A program made the translations under genes and the position numbers. From Arthrobacter sp. efr-133-R2A-120 (GTDB lineage: Bacteria > Actinomycetota > Actinomycetes > Actinomycetales > Micrococcaceae): 64,000 nt of DNA. Under the pieces are notes generated by a model. It was not told the DNA's origin. It searched no databases and saw nothing but the letters and a program-made list of their open reading frames with translations. The stretch spans positions 1-64,000 of the forward strand of contig NZ_JARVRF010000018.1 in the NCBI RefSeq assembly GCF_030209835.1, in the 5' to 3' direction. Of this stretch, positions 33,177-42,183 are shown in pieces. How positions within the stretch are numbered: position 1 is the first letter of the stretch; every line of letters begins with the position of its first letter.

Positions 33177-33211
33177 AAAAGGGGTGGTCACTTCGGTGGC
33201 CGCCCCTTTTG
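33177..33211 (+). terminator. Terminator after tsf
   Basis: AAAAGGGGTGGTCA pairs with TGGCCGCCCCTTTT around loop CTTCGG; T-rich end (TTTTGC). It separates rpsB-tsf from pyrH. Confidence 0.85.
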
Positions 33212-33312
33212 CATGCAACGGCAGGCCCGCAACGAGCGCATCTACAGCCGGCAGCTTTCTGCCCGGCCCCCAGCAAGATAATCTAGCCAGAGTCCATAAA
33301 CGGGAAGGCACC

Positions 33313-34050
33313 ATGGAAACCGAGAACACTGCAATCCATCCGGAGAAGACCCGTCGTCGTGTGCTGCTGAAGCTGTCCGGCGAGGTCATCGGCGGCGGAA
33401 AGCTTGGTGTGGACCCGGAAACCGTCCGCGCCATCGCCAAGCAGATCGCCGCTGCGGTTTCCGAGGTCGAGGTGGCAATCGTCGTCGGCGGCGGTAACTT
33501 CTTCCGCGGCGCCGAACTGTCCCAGAGCGGCATGGACCGCTCCCGCGCCGACTACATGGGAATGCTCGGCACTGTCATGAACTGCCTGGCCCTGCAGGAC
33601 TTCCTGGAGCAAGCGGGCGTCGAGACCCGCGTCCAGAGCGCCATCACCATGGGACAGGTAGCCGAGGCCTACATTCCGCGCCGTGCCATCCGCCACATGG
33701 AAAAGGGCCGCGTTGTCATCTTCGGCGCAGGCGCAGGCCTTCCGTACTTCTCCACCGACACCGTGGCCGCCCAGCGCGCACTCGAAGTGCATGCCGACGT
33801 CGTGCTCATGGCAAAGAGCGGTGTGGACGGCGTCTACACCGCGGACCCCAAGAAGGATCCCACGGCTGAGAAGCTCGAAAAGCTCAGCTACGACGAAGCC
33901 CTGCGCCGTGACATCCGCGTCATGGACCAGACCGCCATGACCATGTGCAAGGACAACGATTTGTCCATGGTTGTCTTCGGCATGGAAGGCGAAGGGAACG
34001 TCACCCGGGCCATCCTCGGCGAAAAGCTGGGCACCCTGGTCACCCCCTAG
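33313..34050 (+). CDS. pyrH: UMP kinase
   Basis: 245 aa from ATG 33313 with GGGAAGG upstream; the longer frame starts in the terminator region and is rejected. Family features: [12 protein letters not shown] (phosphate loop), [10 protein letters not shown], the substrate region [27 protein letters not shown], and [10 protein letters not shown]. It phosphorylates UMP to UDP in pyrimidine synthesis, as a hexamer regulated by UTP and GTP. Followed by a hairpin and frr. Confidence 0.98.
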   Translation: METENTAIHPEKTRRRVLLKLSGEVIGGGKLGVDPETVRAIAKQIAAAVSEVEVAIVVGGGNFFRGAELSQSGMDRSRADYMGMLGTVMNCLALQDFLEQAGVETRVQSAITMGQVAEAYIPRRAIRHMEKGRVVIFGAGAGLPYFSTDTVAAQRALEVHADVVLMAKSGVDGVYTADPKKDPTAEKLEKLSYDEALRRDIRVMDQTAMTMCKDNDLSMVVFGMEGEGNVTRAILGEKLGTLVTP

Positions 34051-34076
34051 CAAGGGCTAGGATATTTCTAGGACTC

Positions 34077-34103
34077 TTCCGCCCGCAGGGGCGGAAATTT
34101 ATT
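34077..34103 (+). terminator. Hairpin after pyrH
   Basis: TTCCGCCC / GGGCGGAA with loop GCAG, followed by ATTTATTG. Lies between pyrH and frr; could be a partial terminator. Confidence 0.7.
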
Positions 34104-34152
34104 GTGCATTGCGGCCCGTGGACCGGGGCGCGACTATTTCTGAGGAGAAACC

Positions 34153-34710
34153 GTGATCGAAGAAACCTTGCTCGAAGCCGGGGAAAAGATGGACAAGGCG
34201 GTCGAGGTAGCCAAGGAGGATTTCGCGTCGATCCGTACCGGTCGCGCGAACCCCGGACTCTACAACAAGGTGATCGTGGAATACTACGGCACCCCCACAC
34301 CGCTGCAGCAGCTGGCTTCCTTCGCTATTCCGGACGCCAGGACCATCCTCATCACGCCCTTTGACAAGACCTCAATGCGCGACATCGAAAGGGCCCTGAG
34401 CGACTCCGAGGTTGGCGCCAATCCGTCCAACGACGGCAACGTCATCCGGATCACCATCCCGGAGCTCACCCAGGAACGCCGCAAGGAATACGTCAAGATC
34501 GTCAAGGGCAAGGGTGAGGACGCAAAGGTTTCCATCCGAAGCATCCGACGCAAGGCCAAGGACGCCCTGGACAAGCTCGTCAAGGACGGCGAAGCCGGCG
34601 AAGACGAGGGTGCCCGTGGCGAAAAGGAACTCGACGCCATCACCAAGGCACACGTCGACGGTATCGACGAGCTCCTCAAGCGCAAGGAAGCCGAGCTGCT
34701 CGAGGTCTGA
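34153..34710 (+). CDS. frr: Ribosome recycling factor
   Basis: 185 aa, GTG start with TGAGGAG upstream. Three-helix bundle signatures: EDFASIRTGRANPGLYNKVIVEYYGTPTPLQQLA, the domain II strands IPDARTILITPFDK, and the C-terminal KDGEAGEDEGARGEKELDAITKAHVDGIDELLKRKEAELLEV. Works with EF-G to split post-termination ribosomes. Stop overlaps the cdsA start by 1 bp. Confidence 0.98.
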   Translation: MIEETLLEAGEKMDKAVEVAKEDFASIRTGRANPGLYNKVIVEYYGTPTPLQQLASFAIPDARTILITPFDKTSMRDIERALSDSEVGANPSNDGNVIRITIPELTQERRKEYVKIVKGKGEDAKVSIRSIRRKAKDALDKLVKDGEAGEDEGARGEKELDAITKAHVDGIDELLKRKEAELLEV

Positions 34711-35633
34711 TGAGCGAGGCTGAGCCGGCGCCCGCGCAGGGGATTCCCACACGCGCCAGACGCCAACGCGGCAACCCGACGCCCAACGCAGGCCGGAATC
34801 TTCCGGCCGCCATCGGCGTCGGGCTCGCCATGCTCTTCGCCGTCCTCGGCGGCCTGCTGTTCCTGCCGTTGGGGTTCGTTCTCCTGACCACCGCGTTTGC
34901 GGTCCTCGGCGTGTGGGAAATTTTCCGTGCTCTCGAAGGCCAGGGCACCAGGATGCCGATCATTCCCGTGCTGACCGGTACCGTGGCGATGCCGCTCGCG
35001 GCCTACTTCGGTGGCACCGAAAGCCTGCTCTTCGCGATGGTGCTCAGCAGCACGGCCGTCCTGCTTTGGCGCTCCCTTGAAAGCGCTGCCGGAGCTCCGC
35101 GCAGCGTCTTTTCCGGAATTTTCACGCTTGCCTGGGTGCCTTTCCTGATCAGCTTTGCCATCCTGCCCCTCCATGCAGGCGGGGGAGCGACGACGGCGGG
35201 TCCCTGGCCCGCCGGGCAGGTTCCGGCGGGTGCCTGGCAGATCGCCGTCATGCTGTTGCTGGTAGTGTCCAACGATACTTTCGGGTACCTCGTGGGGGCA
35301 CTCTTCGGGAAGCATCCGATGGCTCCCAAAATCAGCCCCAAAAAGACCTGGGAAGGGTTCGCTGGCTCGGTGGCAGGTGCCATGGTCATCGGGATCCTCG
35401 CCAGCATTTTCGTGCTGGATAGGCCGTGGTGGGTCGGCGTGGTGCTCGCCGTGGGCATGGTGGCCGCGGCTACCGCAGGTGACCTCGCGGAATCCATGGT
35501 GAAGCGGGAACTCGGCGTGAAAGACATGAGCAGCATCCTGCCCGGACACGGCGGGGTCATGGACCGCCTCGACTCGATCGTCTTCGCGGCGCCGGCAGCA
35601 TTTATTCTTTACGCGCTGTTGAGCGGCGCCTGA
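34710..35633 (+). CDS. cdsA: Phosphatidate cytidylyltransferase (CDP-diglyceride synthase)
   Basis: 307 aa with about eight membrane helices. The CDS signature is near the C-terminus: the KKTWEGFAGSVAG block and SMVKRELGVKDMSSILPGHGGVMDRLDSIVF, with the metal-binding Asp residues of MDRLDS. It makes CDP-diacylglycerol from phosphatidic acid and CTP, the precursor used by the CDP-alcohol phosphatidyltransferase at 5403-6026. The N-terminal 30 residues are polar (TRARRQRGNPTPN). Coupled to frr, as in Mycobacterium. Confidence 0.96.
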   Translation: MSEAEPAPAQGIPTRARRQRGNPTPNAGRNLPAAIGVGLAMLFAVLGGLLFLPLGFVLLTTAFAVLGVWEIFRALEGQGTRMPIIPVLTGTVAMPLAAYFGGTESLLFAMVLSSTAVLLWRSLESAAGAPRSVFSGIFTLAWVPFLISFAILPLHAGGGATTAGPWPAGQVPAGAWQIAVMLLLVVSNDTFGYLVGALFGKHPMAPKISPKKTWEGFAGSVAGAMVIGILASIFVLDRPWWVGVVLAVGMVAAATAGDLAESMVKRELGVKDMSSILPGHGGVMDRLDSIVFAAPAAFILYALLSGA

Positions 35634-35654
35634 CAACCACCCAGAAGGAAAGCA

Positions 35655-36239
35655 GTGGCAGTGGACATTCGTCGCCAGATCCCCGCAGCATTTGAGCGCG
35701 TGGCGCACAGCAGGTACGGCTACAACGCAAAGCAAGTCGACCAGTTCTTCCAGCGCGCCCGGTTGTCGTTTGAAAACAGGGCCGAGGCAGCCGAGAAAAT
35801 CGGCAGCACCGATGTCCGCGCGGTTTCGTTTGATCCTGTCAAGGGCGGCTACGACGCCAACGCTGTGGACGCAGCATTGGACCGCCTCGAAGATGCCTTC
35901 GCCCGACGTGAACGTGACGAGCTGATAGCGGCCGAAGGCGAGGAAGCCTGGTTGCTGAAGATCGGCAAACTCTCCGGGGTGTTGCGCGGCCGTTTGCACC
36001 GGCCCGATGGCGAACGTTTCCGGCGGCCCGACAAGAAGCGTGCGCGCAGCTACAACATCGCCGAGGTCGATGCCTTGTGCGTCTCCCTGATCGGTTACCT
36101 GGAAAACGACAAACCGCTGAGCGTCGACAACGTCCGCCGAGCGGCTTTCTCCGAGGCCCGCGGGCGCGACGGCTACGAAGAGGCGCAGGTTGATGCCTTC
36201 CTCGACCGGGTCGTCGAACTCATGGCGGCGATCGACTAG
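35655..36239 (+). CDS. DivIVA-domain repeat protein
   Basis: 194 aa, GTG start with GAAGGAAAGC upstream. Three short DivIVA-like modules: FERVAHSRYGYNAKQVDQFFQRARLSFE (about 12-40), RAVSFDPVKGGYDANAVDAALDRLEDAF (about 53-80) and RRAAFSEARGRDGYEEAQVDAFLDRVVELM (about 160-190). These resemble the lipid-binding N-terminus of DivIVA/Wag31 without the long coiled coil. It may localise to curved membrane or poles, but a role in growth is inferred only. Follows cdsA by 21 bp. Confidence 0.8.
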   Translation: MAVDIRRQIPAAFERVAHSRYGYNAKQVDQFFQRARLSFENRAEAAEKIGSTDVRAVSFDPVKGGYDANAVDAALDRLEDAFARRERDELIAAEGEEAWLLKIGKLSGVLRGRLHRPDGERFRRPDKKRARSYNIAEVDALCVSLIGYLENDKPLSVDNVRRAAFSEARGRDGYEEAQVDAFLDRVVELMAAID

Positions 36240-36286
36240 CAGAACCGACAAGGTCCGGGCGCCGGCTCCGCCGCGCTCCGCGGACC

Positions 36287-37759
36287 TCAGCGGAGCTGGC
36301 GTTCCGTGGCCACCGGCCGTTCCGGGACGTGAAGCCTGGTCATCAGGCGGGTCACGGTCCCGGGGACCCGGTGTTTCGTTGCCCGTGAGACGAGCACCAT
36401 CACGGCAAACGCGGCCGGCACGGTCCAAGCCGCGGGCTGGGCAAGCCATCCGGGCGCAGCGGAACCGATGATAGTGCCCGATACCAGCGCACCGCCGCAA
36501 AGGACGGCTCCCGTCAGCATGCCTGCAATCGCGCCTGTGTCGCTCAGGCCACGCCACCAGATGCCCAAAAGCAGGACGGGACAAATGGTGGACGCCGTGA
36601 AAGCGAACACCAGCCCTACGCTGCCGGCCAAGGCCATCGAATCCGTGGTGAACGCAAAAACCAGGGGGACGACGGCGGCAAGGAGGGCGGCCACCCGGAA
36701 TCCGCGCACGCTCCCGCCAAGAAGGTCCTGGCTGATGACGCCGGCCAGCGAAACCACCAATCCCGAGGTTGTCGAGAGGAACGCCGCAAACGCACCCGCA
36801 ACCACCAATGCCGACAGGAGATCGCCGGGCACCCCACCCAGCAGCTTTCCAGGCAACAGCAGGACCAAGGCGTCGGGCCGTCCGTTGCTTGCGAGCTCAG
36901 GCGCGAAGACCCGCCCGAGCAGGCCGAACGCCGTCGGGAACAAATAGAAGACCGACAGCAGGCCCAACACGATGAGGGTGGTTCGGCGCGCCGATTGGCC
37001 GTCCGGGTTGGTGTAAAAGCGGACAAGGACGTGGGGGAGTCCCAGCGTTCCGAAAAGGAGCGCCACCAAGAGCGAGACAGTCTGGTAGAGCCCTGCCGCC
37101 TGAAGGCCCGTGGGATTGCTGGACGCCTCCGCCAGGACCGCTGAGCCGCCGCCCGTCTGGTTCAGCAGCAGGAACACCACAGGCACCGCCAAAGCCGTCA
37201 GCTTGAGCCAGTATTGGAAAGCCTGGACGAAGGTGATGGAACGCATGCCACCAGCCACTACCGTCATGCAGACCACCGCCACGACGGCGATGGAGCCCAC
37301 CCACGAAGGCAATCCCGTGCTGATCCGGATGGTGAGCCCGGCGCCCTGCAACTGCGGCACGATATAGAGCCACCCGACGGCAACCACCACAAGGCTCGTG
37401 ACGCGGCGGACGGCTTTCGACTCGAGCCTGGCCTCCGTGAAATCCGGGATCGTGTAGGCACCCGACCGGCGCAAGGGGGCGGCCACGAAGAGCAAGAGCA
37501 TCAGGTAGCCGGCCGTGTAGCCCACGGGGAACCAGAGAGCGTCCGTTCCCGTCAGCAGGATCAGCCCCGCGACCCCCAGGAAGCTCGCGGCCGACAAGTA
37601 TTCGCCGCCGATCGCCGAGGCATTCCACCATGGCCGGACAGTGCGCGATGCCACGTAAAAGTCGCCAGTGGTACGCGAAATGCGCAGGCCGTAGAAGCCG
37701 ATTCCCGCCGTCGCGAGCGCCACGCCCAGAAATGCGGCGAGCCCGACGGCGGGATTCAC
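36287..37759 (-). CDS. Sodium:solute symporter (SSS family), carboxylate type
   Basis: 490 aa from GTG 37759; the longer frame starts inside the DUF485 gene. About thirteen hydrophobic segments. The opening GFYGLRISRTTGDFYVASRTVRPWWNASAIGGEYLSAASFLG is the ActP/MctP-like SSS signature, and LGLPHVLVRFYTNPDGQSARRTT is the conserved central loop. It probably takes up acetate, propionate or pyruvate with Na+. Its start overlaps the DUF485 gene stop by 4 bp; that gene in turn overlaps the LytTR regulator, so all four genes form one leftward operon. Confidence 0.88.
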   Translation of the reverse strand: MNPAVGLAAFLGVALATAGIGFYGLRISRTTGDFYVASRTVRPWWNASAIGGEYLSAASFLGVAGLILLTGTDALWFPVGYTAGYLMLLLFVAAPLRRSGAYTIPDFTEARLESKAVRRVTSLVVVAVGWLYIVPQLQGAGLTIRISTGLPSWVGSIAVVAVVCMTVVAGGMRSITFVQAFQYWLKLTALAVPVVFLLLNQTGGGSAVLAEASSNPTGLQAAGLYQTVSLLVALLFGTLGLPHVLVRFYTNPDGQSARRTTLIVLGLLSVFYLFPTAFGLLGRVFAPELASNGRPDALVLLLPGKLLGGVPGDLLSALVVAGAFAAFLSTTSGLVVSLAGVISQDLLGGSVRGFRVAALLAAVVPLVFAFTTDSMALAGSVGLVFAFTASTICPVLLLGIWWRGLSDTGAIAGMLTGAVLCGGALVSGTIIGSAAPGWLAQPAAWTVPAAFAVMVLVSRATKHRVPGTVTRLMTRLHVPERPVATERQLR

Positions 37760-38118
37760 TTCTCCTCCACAAGATCGCGGTAGCGGGCTTCGTTCCTTGC
37801 CGCGGAGCGGTTGTACAGCCATGCGCTCAGGCCGATCACCGGATAGAGCGCCACTCCGAGGATGATCCAATTTACGGGGATGCCGAGAATCCGCATCTGC
37901 GCGAGCTGAGGGACCAGTGCCACCATGGAGCCATAGGCGGCCAGCACGAGCAGGAACCCGGAAGCCACCACCACAGCTAGGCGCAATTGCGAACGGATGA
38001 GTGACCGGACGAAGACCTGCCCGACGTCGGAGTCCTCGGCAGCTTCCCGCGAATGGTACGGACGTTTGGGGGCTACCCTGGCAATTGATTGCGGGGCCGT
38101 GACCCTGACCCGGGTCAT
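37756..38118 (-). CDS. DUF485-family small membrane protein
   Basis: 120 aa from ATG 38118, which overlaps the regulator stop (ATGA). Two membrane helices (LRLAVVVASGFLLVLAAYGSMVALV and VNWIILGVALYPVIGLSAWLYN) and a charged tail. Matches the YjcH/DUF485 proteins that accompany ActP-type symporters; here it precedes one directly. Probably a partner or folding aid for the symporter. The frame upstream of the ATG lies inside the regulator gene and was rejected. Confidence 0.8.
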   Translation of the reverse strand: MTRVRVTAPQSIARVAPKRPYHSREAAEDSDVGQVFVRSLIRSQLRLAVVVASGFLLVLAAYGSMVALVPQLAQMRILGIPVNWIILGVALYPVIGLSAWLYNRSAARNEARYRDLVEEK

Positions 38119-38834
38119 CCTTGTGGCCGGATCCGGGTGGCCTCGAGCTTGTCCCGCACGGACGGAAGGTGCCTGCGGCTGATCGGCAGTTCGGCTCCGG
38201 CCACAGTGACGCTGGGGCGTGCGGCGGCCAGTTTCATGTGCCCCACATGGTTCAGTGACATCAAATAGGAACGGTGGATGCGGATGAATCCGGCGTCCGC
38301 CCACTGCTGTTCGAGATCGCTCAGGGGTACCCGGATCAGGTAGCTCGCCTCCGCGGTGTGCAGCCGGGCGTAGTCGCCCTGGGCCTGGACGTAGCTGACA
38401 TCGTCCCTCCGGATCATCCGGGTTGTTCCGCCTTGGTCAACCGTGATCATCTCGGGCACCTTGCTGCCGTCCTTCATGAGCTCGCTGATGCGGCTGATGG
38501 ACCGCGCCAGGCGCTCGGCACGCACCGGCTTGAGCAGGTAGTCGACGGCGGCCAGTTCGAACGCCTCGAGCGCACAGTCTTCGTCGGCGGTGACGAAGAC
38601 GACGGCGGGAGGGCGGGGGCTGCGCGCGATGGCGCGGGCGATGTCCAGACCGGAAAGCGCGGGCATGTGGATGTCCAGGAAGACCGCGTCCACAGATTCC
38701 GTTTCGAGGGCGCTGAGGGCTTCGGCACCCGAGGCTGCGCGGTGGATGGCACCGATGCGCTCGTCCCGGCCCAGCAGGAAGGCGAGCTCTTCAACGGCGG
38801 GGAGCTCGTCGTCGGCGACGAGTACGTTGATCAT
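38115..38834 (-). CDS. LytTR-family response regulator
   Basis: 239 aa. The receiver domain (residues 1-115) has acidic pair D8-D9, phosphoacceptor D54 (VFLDIHMPALSG), T (VTADED) and K in LLKPVRAERL. The LytTR DNA-binding domain follows (about 130-235): IRRDDVSYVQAQGDYARLHTAEASYLIRVPLSDLEQQ and FIRIHRSYLMSLNHV. Its gene is 15 bp after the kinase gene and overlaps the DUF485 gene, so it likely controls the symporters on one or both sides. Confidence 0.92.
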   Translation of the reverse strand: MINVLVADDELPAVEELAFLLGRDERIGAIHRAASGAEALSALETESVDAVFLDIHMPALSGLDIARAIARSPRPPAVVFVTADEDCALEAFELAAVDYLLKPVRAERLARSISRISELMKDGSKVPEMITVDQGGTTRMIRRDDVSYVQAQGDYARLHTAEASYLIRVPLSDLEQQWADAGFIRIHRSYLMSLNHVGHMKLAAARPSVTVAGAELPISRRHLPSVRDKLEATRIRPQG

Positions 38835-38849
38835 GGTTATAGATTAGCC

Positions 38850-40016
38850 TCAGGCATCATGGCTCGGCTGGGACTTCGGGACGCGGATAGTGATCAAGGT
38901 GCCCTCTCCCGGCGCGGTCTCGATGACGAGGCCGTGTTCGTCTCCGTAGACCTGCCGAAGGCGGGCATCGACGTTTCGCAGTCCAACATGGTCGCCGTCT
39001 GCGTGCCCCGCCAGGACCGAGCGCAGGTGTTCCGGATCAATGCCTACGCCGTCGTCTTCGATGGTGACCTCCGCGAAGGCCCCGGAGTCGTTTGCGCAGA
39101 TGGTGATGTGGCCCGGTCCTTCCTTCGCTTCAAGCCCATGGCGCACGGCGTTTTCCACGAGCGGTTGCAGGCTCAGGAAGGGAATCACCGTGCTCAGGAC
39201 TTCGGGCGCGATCCTGAGGCTCACTTGTACGCGGTCTCCGAAGCGTGCCTTCTCCAACAGCAGGTAGCGGTCGATGCTCCGGAGTTCCTCCGCCAAGGTG
39301 GTGAAATCCCCGTGGCGGCGGAAGGAGTACCGGGTGAAATCCGCGAACTCGACCACCAACTCCCTGGCCCTGGCGGGATCGGTGTTGATGAACGAGGCAA
39401 TGGCGTTGAGCGAGTTGTAGATGAAATGGGGGCTGATCTGTGCACGCAGGGCCCGGACTTCGGCCTCCATGAGCAAGGTGCGGGAAGCGTCGAGTTCGGC
39501 CAATTCCACTTGCACAGCCACCCAGTCGGCCAGCTCGCTTGTCGCCCGGACCAGCCCGGCGCCGGCTTGCGGGGCGAAGGCCGCGACCGCCCCCACCACG
39601 CGGTTTCCGGCCCTGATCGGCGCCACGACGGCGTTCAGTGCGTGCGACGCCGGGACAACCACGGTCCGTCCGTCGGCGAGAACTCCCGAGGCGAGCTCCA
39701 TCAGGGCGGCTTTGAGTTCTTCCGCCGCGCCATCCCACGCGAGAACGGACTCGGTGTCCGTAATGGCGAGGGCGTCGCAGCCAAGCAGGGAACGCAATTG
39801 CTTGCTCGCCTTGCCCGCTCCCGCCGCGTGGAGCCCGGTGCGCAGGTACTGTCCCGCGCGCGACGCCGCATGCAGGGTTTGGTACGTGGCCCTCTCGGCG
39901 TCGGTTCCCAGCTCGCGGAAGGAACGGATCACCTTGAGGCCCACCCCGACCACGACCGCCACAGCGAGCACGATGACCGCAATGGCGGCGGCGGTGACGA
40001 GAGGGGAATCCGGCAT
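38850..40016 (-). CDS. LytS-type sensor histidine kinase
   Basis: 388 aa. One N-terminal membrane helix (residues 8-28) replaces the multi-pass 5TM sensor of classical LytS. Residues about 70-175 look like a GAF-like sensory domain. The His_kinase domain has the phosphoacceptor H197 in SPHFIYNSLNAIASFI. The ATPase domain has PLVENAVRHGLEAK (N box), IEDDGVGIDP (G1) and HVGLRNVDARLRQVYG (G2). It phosphorylates the adjacent LytTR regulator. The reduced membrane part suggests a cytoplasmic or near-membrane ligand. Confidence 0.92.
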   Translation of the reverse strand: MPDSPLVTAAAIAVIVLAVAVVVGVGLKVIRSFRELGTDAERATYQTLHAASRAGQYLRTGLHAAGAGKASKQLRSLLGCDALAITDTESVLAWDGAAEELKAALMELASGVLADGRTVVVPASHALNAVVAPIRAGNRVVGAVAAFAPQAGAGLVRATSELADWVAVQVELAELDASRTLLMEAEVRALRAQISPHFIYNSLNAIASFINTDPARARELVVEFADFTRYSFRRHGDFTTLAEELRSIDRYLLLEKARFGDRVQVSLRIAPEVLSTVIPFLSLQPLVENAVRHGLEAKEGPGHITICANDSGAFAEVTIEDDGVGIDPEHLRSVLAGHADGDHVGLRNVDARLRQVYGDEHGLVIETAPGEGTLITIRVPKSQPSHDA

Positions 40017-40114
40017 GGAGCAAGACTAGCGAACCCGCCGTTCGGCGCAGCAACGTGTCCGCTGGGCGACGCCTATGCCGGTGAATCTGGAAGTGGTGCA
40101 GTTGCCCGGCGGAT

Positions 40115-40130
40115 AGTGATTCCAGTCACA
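40115..40130. promoter_or_regulatory. Crp/GlxR-like site upstream of the second symporter operon
   Basis: AGTGA-TTCCAG-TCACA differs from the TGTGA-N6-TCACA consensus at one position. Located 50 bp before the DUF485 start, in the gap divergent from the kinase gene. Confidence 0.5.
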
Positions 40131-40180
40131 TCGGCCAGGAGTGTGTGGTCGATGGAGACACCCACAACCAGGAGGAAGCC

Positions 40181-40558
40181 ATGGGTAACGAGGCCCAGAC
40201 ACCGGACGCAGCGGCGTCCGCTGATTTCCAGGAAGTCCAGCAAACGGGGCAGTTTCAGGAGCTCCGCAAGCGCCACCGTAGTTTTGTTTTTCCAATGGCC
40301 ATTGCATTCCTGCTTTGGTACTTCGCCTACGTCCTGCTGGCTGACTACGCGGTGGGCTTCATGTCCACCAAGCTGTGGGGCAACATCAATGTCGGCCTGG
40401 TCCTGGGCCTGCTGCAATTCGTCTCAACTTTCGGAATTACGGCTTGGTACGTTCACTACTCAAACCGGAAGCTGGACCCGATCGCCGCGGAAATCCGGAA
40501 TGAGATCGAGGGCCACGAGTTCGACAAGGGCAGCACAGTGAGAGGGGCAGCAAAATGA
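40181..40558 (+). CDS. DUF485-family membrane protein (symporter partner)
   Basis: 125 aa from ATG 40181 with GGAGGA upstream; an in-frame GTG at 40145 is rejected because of that ribosome site. The sequence FQELRKRHRSFVFPMAIAFLLWYFAYVLLADYAVGFM followed by NVGLVLGLLQFVSTFGITAWYVHYSNRKLDPIAAEIR is a textbook DUF485/YjcH protein with two membrane helices. Its stop overlaps the symporter ATG. Confidence 0.9.
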   Translation: MGNEAQTPDAAASADFQEVQQTGQFQELRKRHRSFVFPMAIAFLLWYFAYVLLADYAVGFMSTKLWGNINVGLVLGLLQFVSTFGITAWYVHYSNRKLDPIAAEIRNEIEGHEFDKGSTVRGAAK

Positions 40559-42171
40559 GCGCCATGGTCCCGATGGTCAACGTTGCCGCTCTAAAGGACA
40601 CCACTCTGTTGAACATGGGCATCTTCGCCCTGTTCGTCTTGGTCACCATGGTGATCGTTTTCCGGGCCAGCCGGAACAACAAAACGGCTGCCGACTACTA
40701 TGCCGCCGGGCGCTCGTTCACCGGTTCGCAGAACGGCACCGCCATCGCCGGAGACTACCTCTCCGCCGCCTCCTTCCTCGGAATCACTGGAGCAATCGCC
40801 GTCAACGGCTACGACGGCTTCCTCTACTCCATCGGGTTCCTCGTGGCGTGGCTTGTGGCGTTGCTGCTTGTCGCCGAACTGCTGCGCAACACGGGCAAGT
40901 TCACCATGGCCGATGTGCTTTCGTTCCGGCTGCGCCAGCGCCCGGTGCGGATCGCCGCGGCCCTCTCCACCCTGGCCGTCTGCTTTTTCTACCTGCTGGC
41001 GCAGATGGCCGGCGCCGGAAGCCTCATCTCCTTGCTGCTGGGCATCAGCGACTGGGGCGGACAAGCCCTGGTGATCGTCGTCGTCGGCGCCCTCATGATC
41101 ATGTACGTGCTGATCGGCGGAATGAAGGGCACCACCTGGGTCCAGATCATCAAGGCCGTGCTGCTCATCTGCGGTGCGGCCGTCATGACGCTGTGGGTGC
41201 TGTCCATCTACGGCTTCAACCTGTCCAACCTGTTGGGTGCTGCGGCGGATACCGCAAAGAACCCCAACGTGCTCAATCCCGGCCTGCAGTACGGCAAGTC
41301 CGACACTTCCAAGCTCGACTTCCTGTCCCTTGGGATGGCGCTCGTCCTCGGCACGGCCGCACTGCCACACGTGCTGATGCGCTTCTACACGGTGCCCACG
41401 GCCAAAGAAGCCCGCAAATCGGTGGTCTGGTCCATCTGGCTGATCGGGTTGTTCTACTTGTTTACCCTGGTCCTCGGCTACGGCGCGGCAGCACTCGTCG
41501 GAGCCGACACCATCAAGTCGGCCCCCGGCGGTGTGAACTCCGCTGCACCGCTCCTCGCGTTCCACTTGGGCGGGCCGTTGCTGCTGGGCTTCATCTCGGC
41601 CGTAGCGTTCGCCACCATCCTCGCGGTGGTGGCCGGCTTGACCATCACGGCAGCGGCGTCGTTCGCCCACGATATCTATGCGAACGTTATTTCGAAGGGC
41701 AACGCCGACGCCGGGACCGAGGTCAAGGTGGCCCGGCGGACTGTGGTGGTCATCGGGATCCTTGCGATCCTCGGCGGTATTTTCGCCAATGGCCAGAACG
41801 TAGCCTTCCTCGTGGCGCTCGCCTTCGCCGTGGCGGCATCGGCCAATTTGCCGACCATCGTCTACTCCCTGTTCTGGAAGAAGTTCACCACCCAGGGCGC
41901 CACCTGGAGCATGTACGGCGGACTCTCTGCGGCCATTATCCTGATTGCCTTGTCGCCGGTTGTTTCCGGTGCCAAGACGTCCATGATCCCGGGTGCCAAC
42001 TTCGCGGTCTTCCCGTTGAGCAATCCCGGAATCGTATCCATTCCGCTTGCCTTCCTGCTTGGCTGGCTCGGAACCGTGGTGGACAAGCGGCGCGAAGACA
42101 GTGCGAAGCAGGCCGAGATGGAAGTCCGTTCCCTGACCGGCGTCGGAGCCGAGAAAGCGGTGAACCACTAG
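40555..42171 (+). CDS. Cation/acetate symporter (ActP-like, SSS family)
   Basis: 538 aa, ATG overlapping the DUF485 stop. ActP features: NKTAADYYAAGRSFTGSQNGTAIAGDYLSAASFLGITGAIAVNGYDGFLYSIGFLVAWLVALLL, LGTAALPHVLMRFYTVPTAKEARKSVVWS and the end SIPLAFLLGWLGTVVDKRRED. About thirteen membrane helices. Closer to classical ActP than the symporter at 36287, so acetate or short-chain monocarboxylates with Na+ are likely. A Crp-like site and the divergent LytS gene lie upstream. Confidence 0.92.
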   Translation: MSAMVPMVNVAALKDTTLLNMGIFALFVLVTMVIVFRASRNNKTAADYYAAGRSFTGSQNGTAIAGDYLSAASFLGITGAIAVNGYDGFLYSIGFLVAWLVALLLVAELLRNTGKFTMADVLSFRLRQRPVRIAAALSTLAVCFFYLLAQMAGAGSLISLLLGISDWGGQALVIVVVGALMIMYVLIGGMKGTTWVQIIKAVLLICGAAVMTLWVLSIYGFNLSNLLGAAADTAKNPNVLNPGLQYGKSDTSKLDFLSLGMALVLGTAALPHVLMRFYTVPTAKEARKSVVWSIWLIGLFYLFTLVLGYGAAALVGADTIKSAPGGVNSAAPLLAFHLGGPLLLGFISAVAFATILAVVAGLTITAAASFAHDIYANVISKGNADAGTEVKVARRTVVVIGILAILGGIFANGQNVAFLVALAFAVAASANLPTIVYSLFWKKFTTQGATWSMYGGLSAAIILIALSPVVSGAKTSMIPGANFAVFPLSNPGIVSIPLAFLLGWLGTVVDKRREDSAKQAEMEVRSLTGVGAEKAVNH

Positions 42172-42183
42172 GAGTACCGGTCC

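Noticed and set aside
34284..36584. 766-codon open frame on the minus strand across frr, cdsA and the DivIVA gene
   Set aside because: Antisense shadow of GC-rich coding DNA; composition (His/Gly/Arg-rich, no domain) and position opposite three well-identified genes.
38274..40541. 755-codon plus-strand frame opposite the kinase and regulator
   Set aside because: Shadow frame; both strands cannot encode here and the minus-strand products have full family motifs.
40591..42168. 525-codon minus-strand frame opposite the acetate symporter
   Set aside because: Mirror of the symporter's third-codon GC bias; the product is Gly/Asp/His-rich with no recognisable fold.
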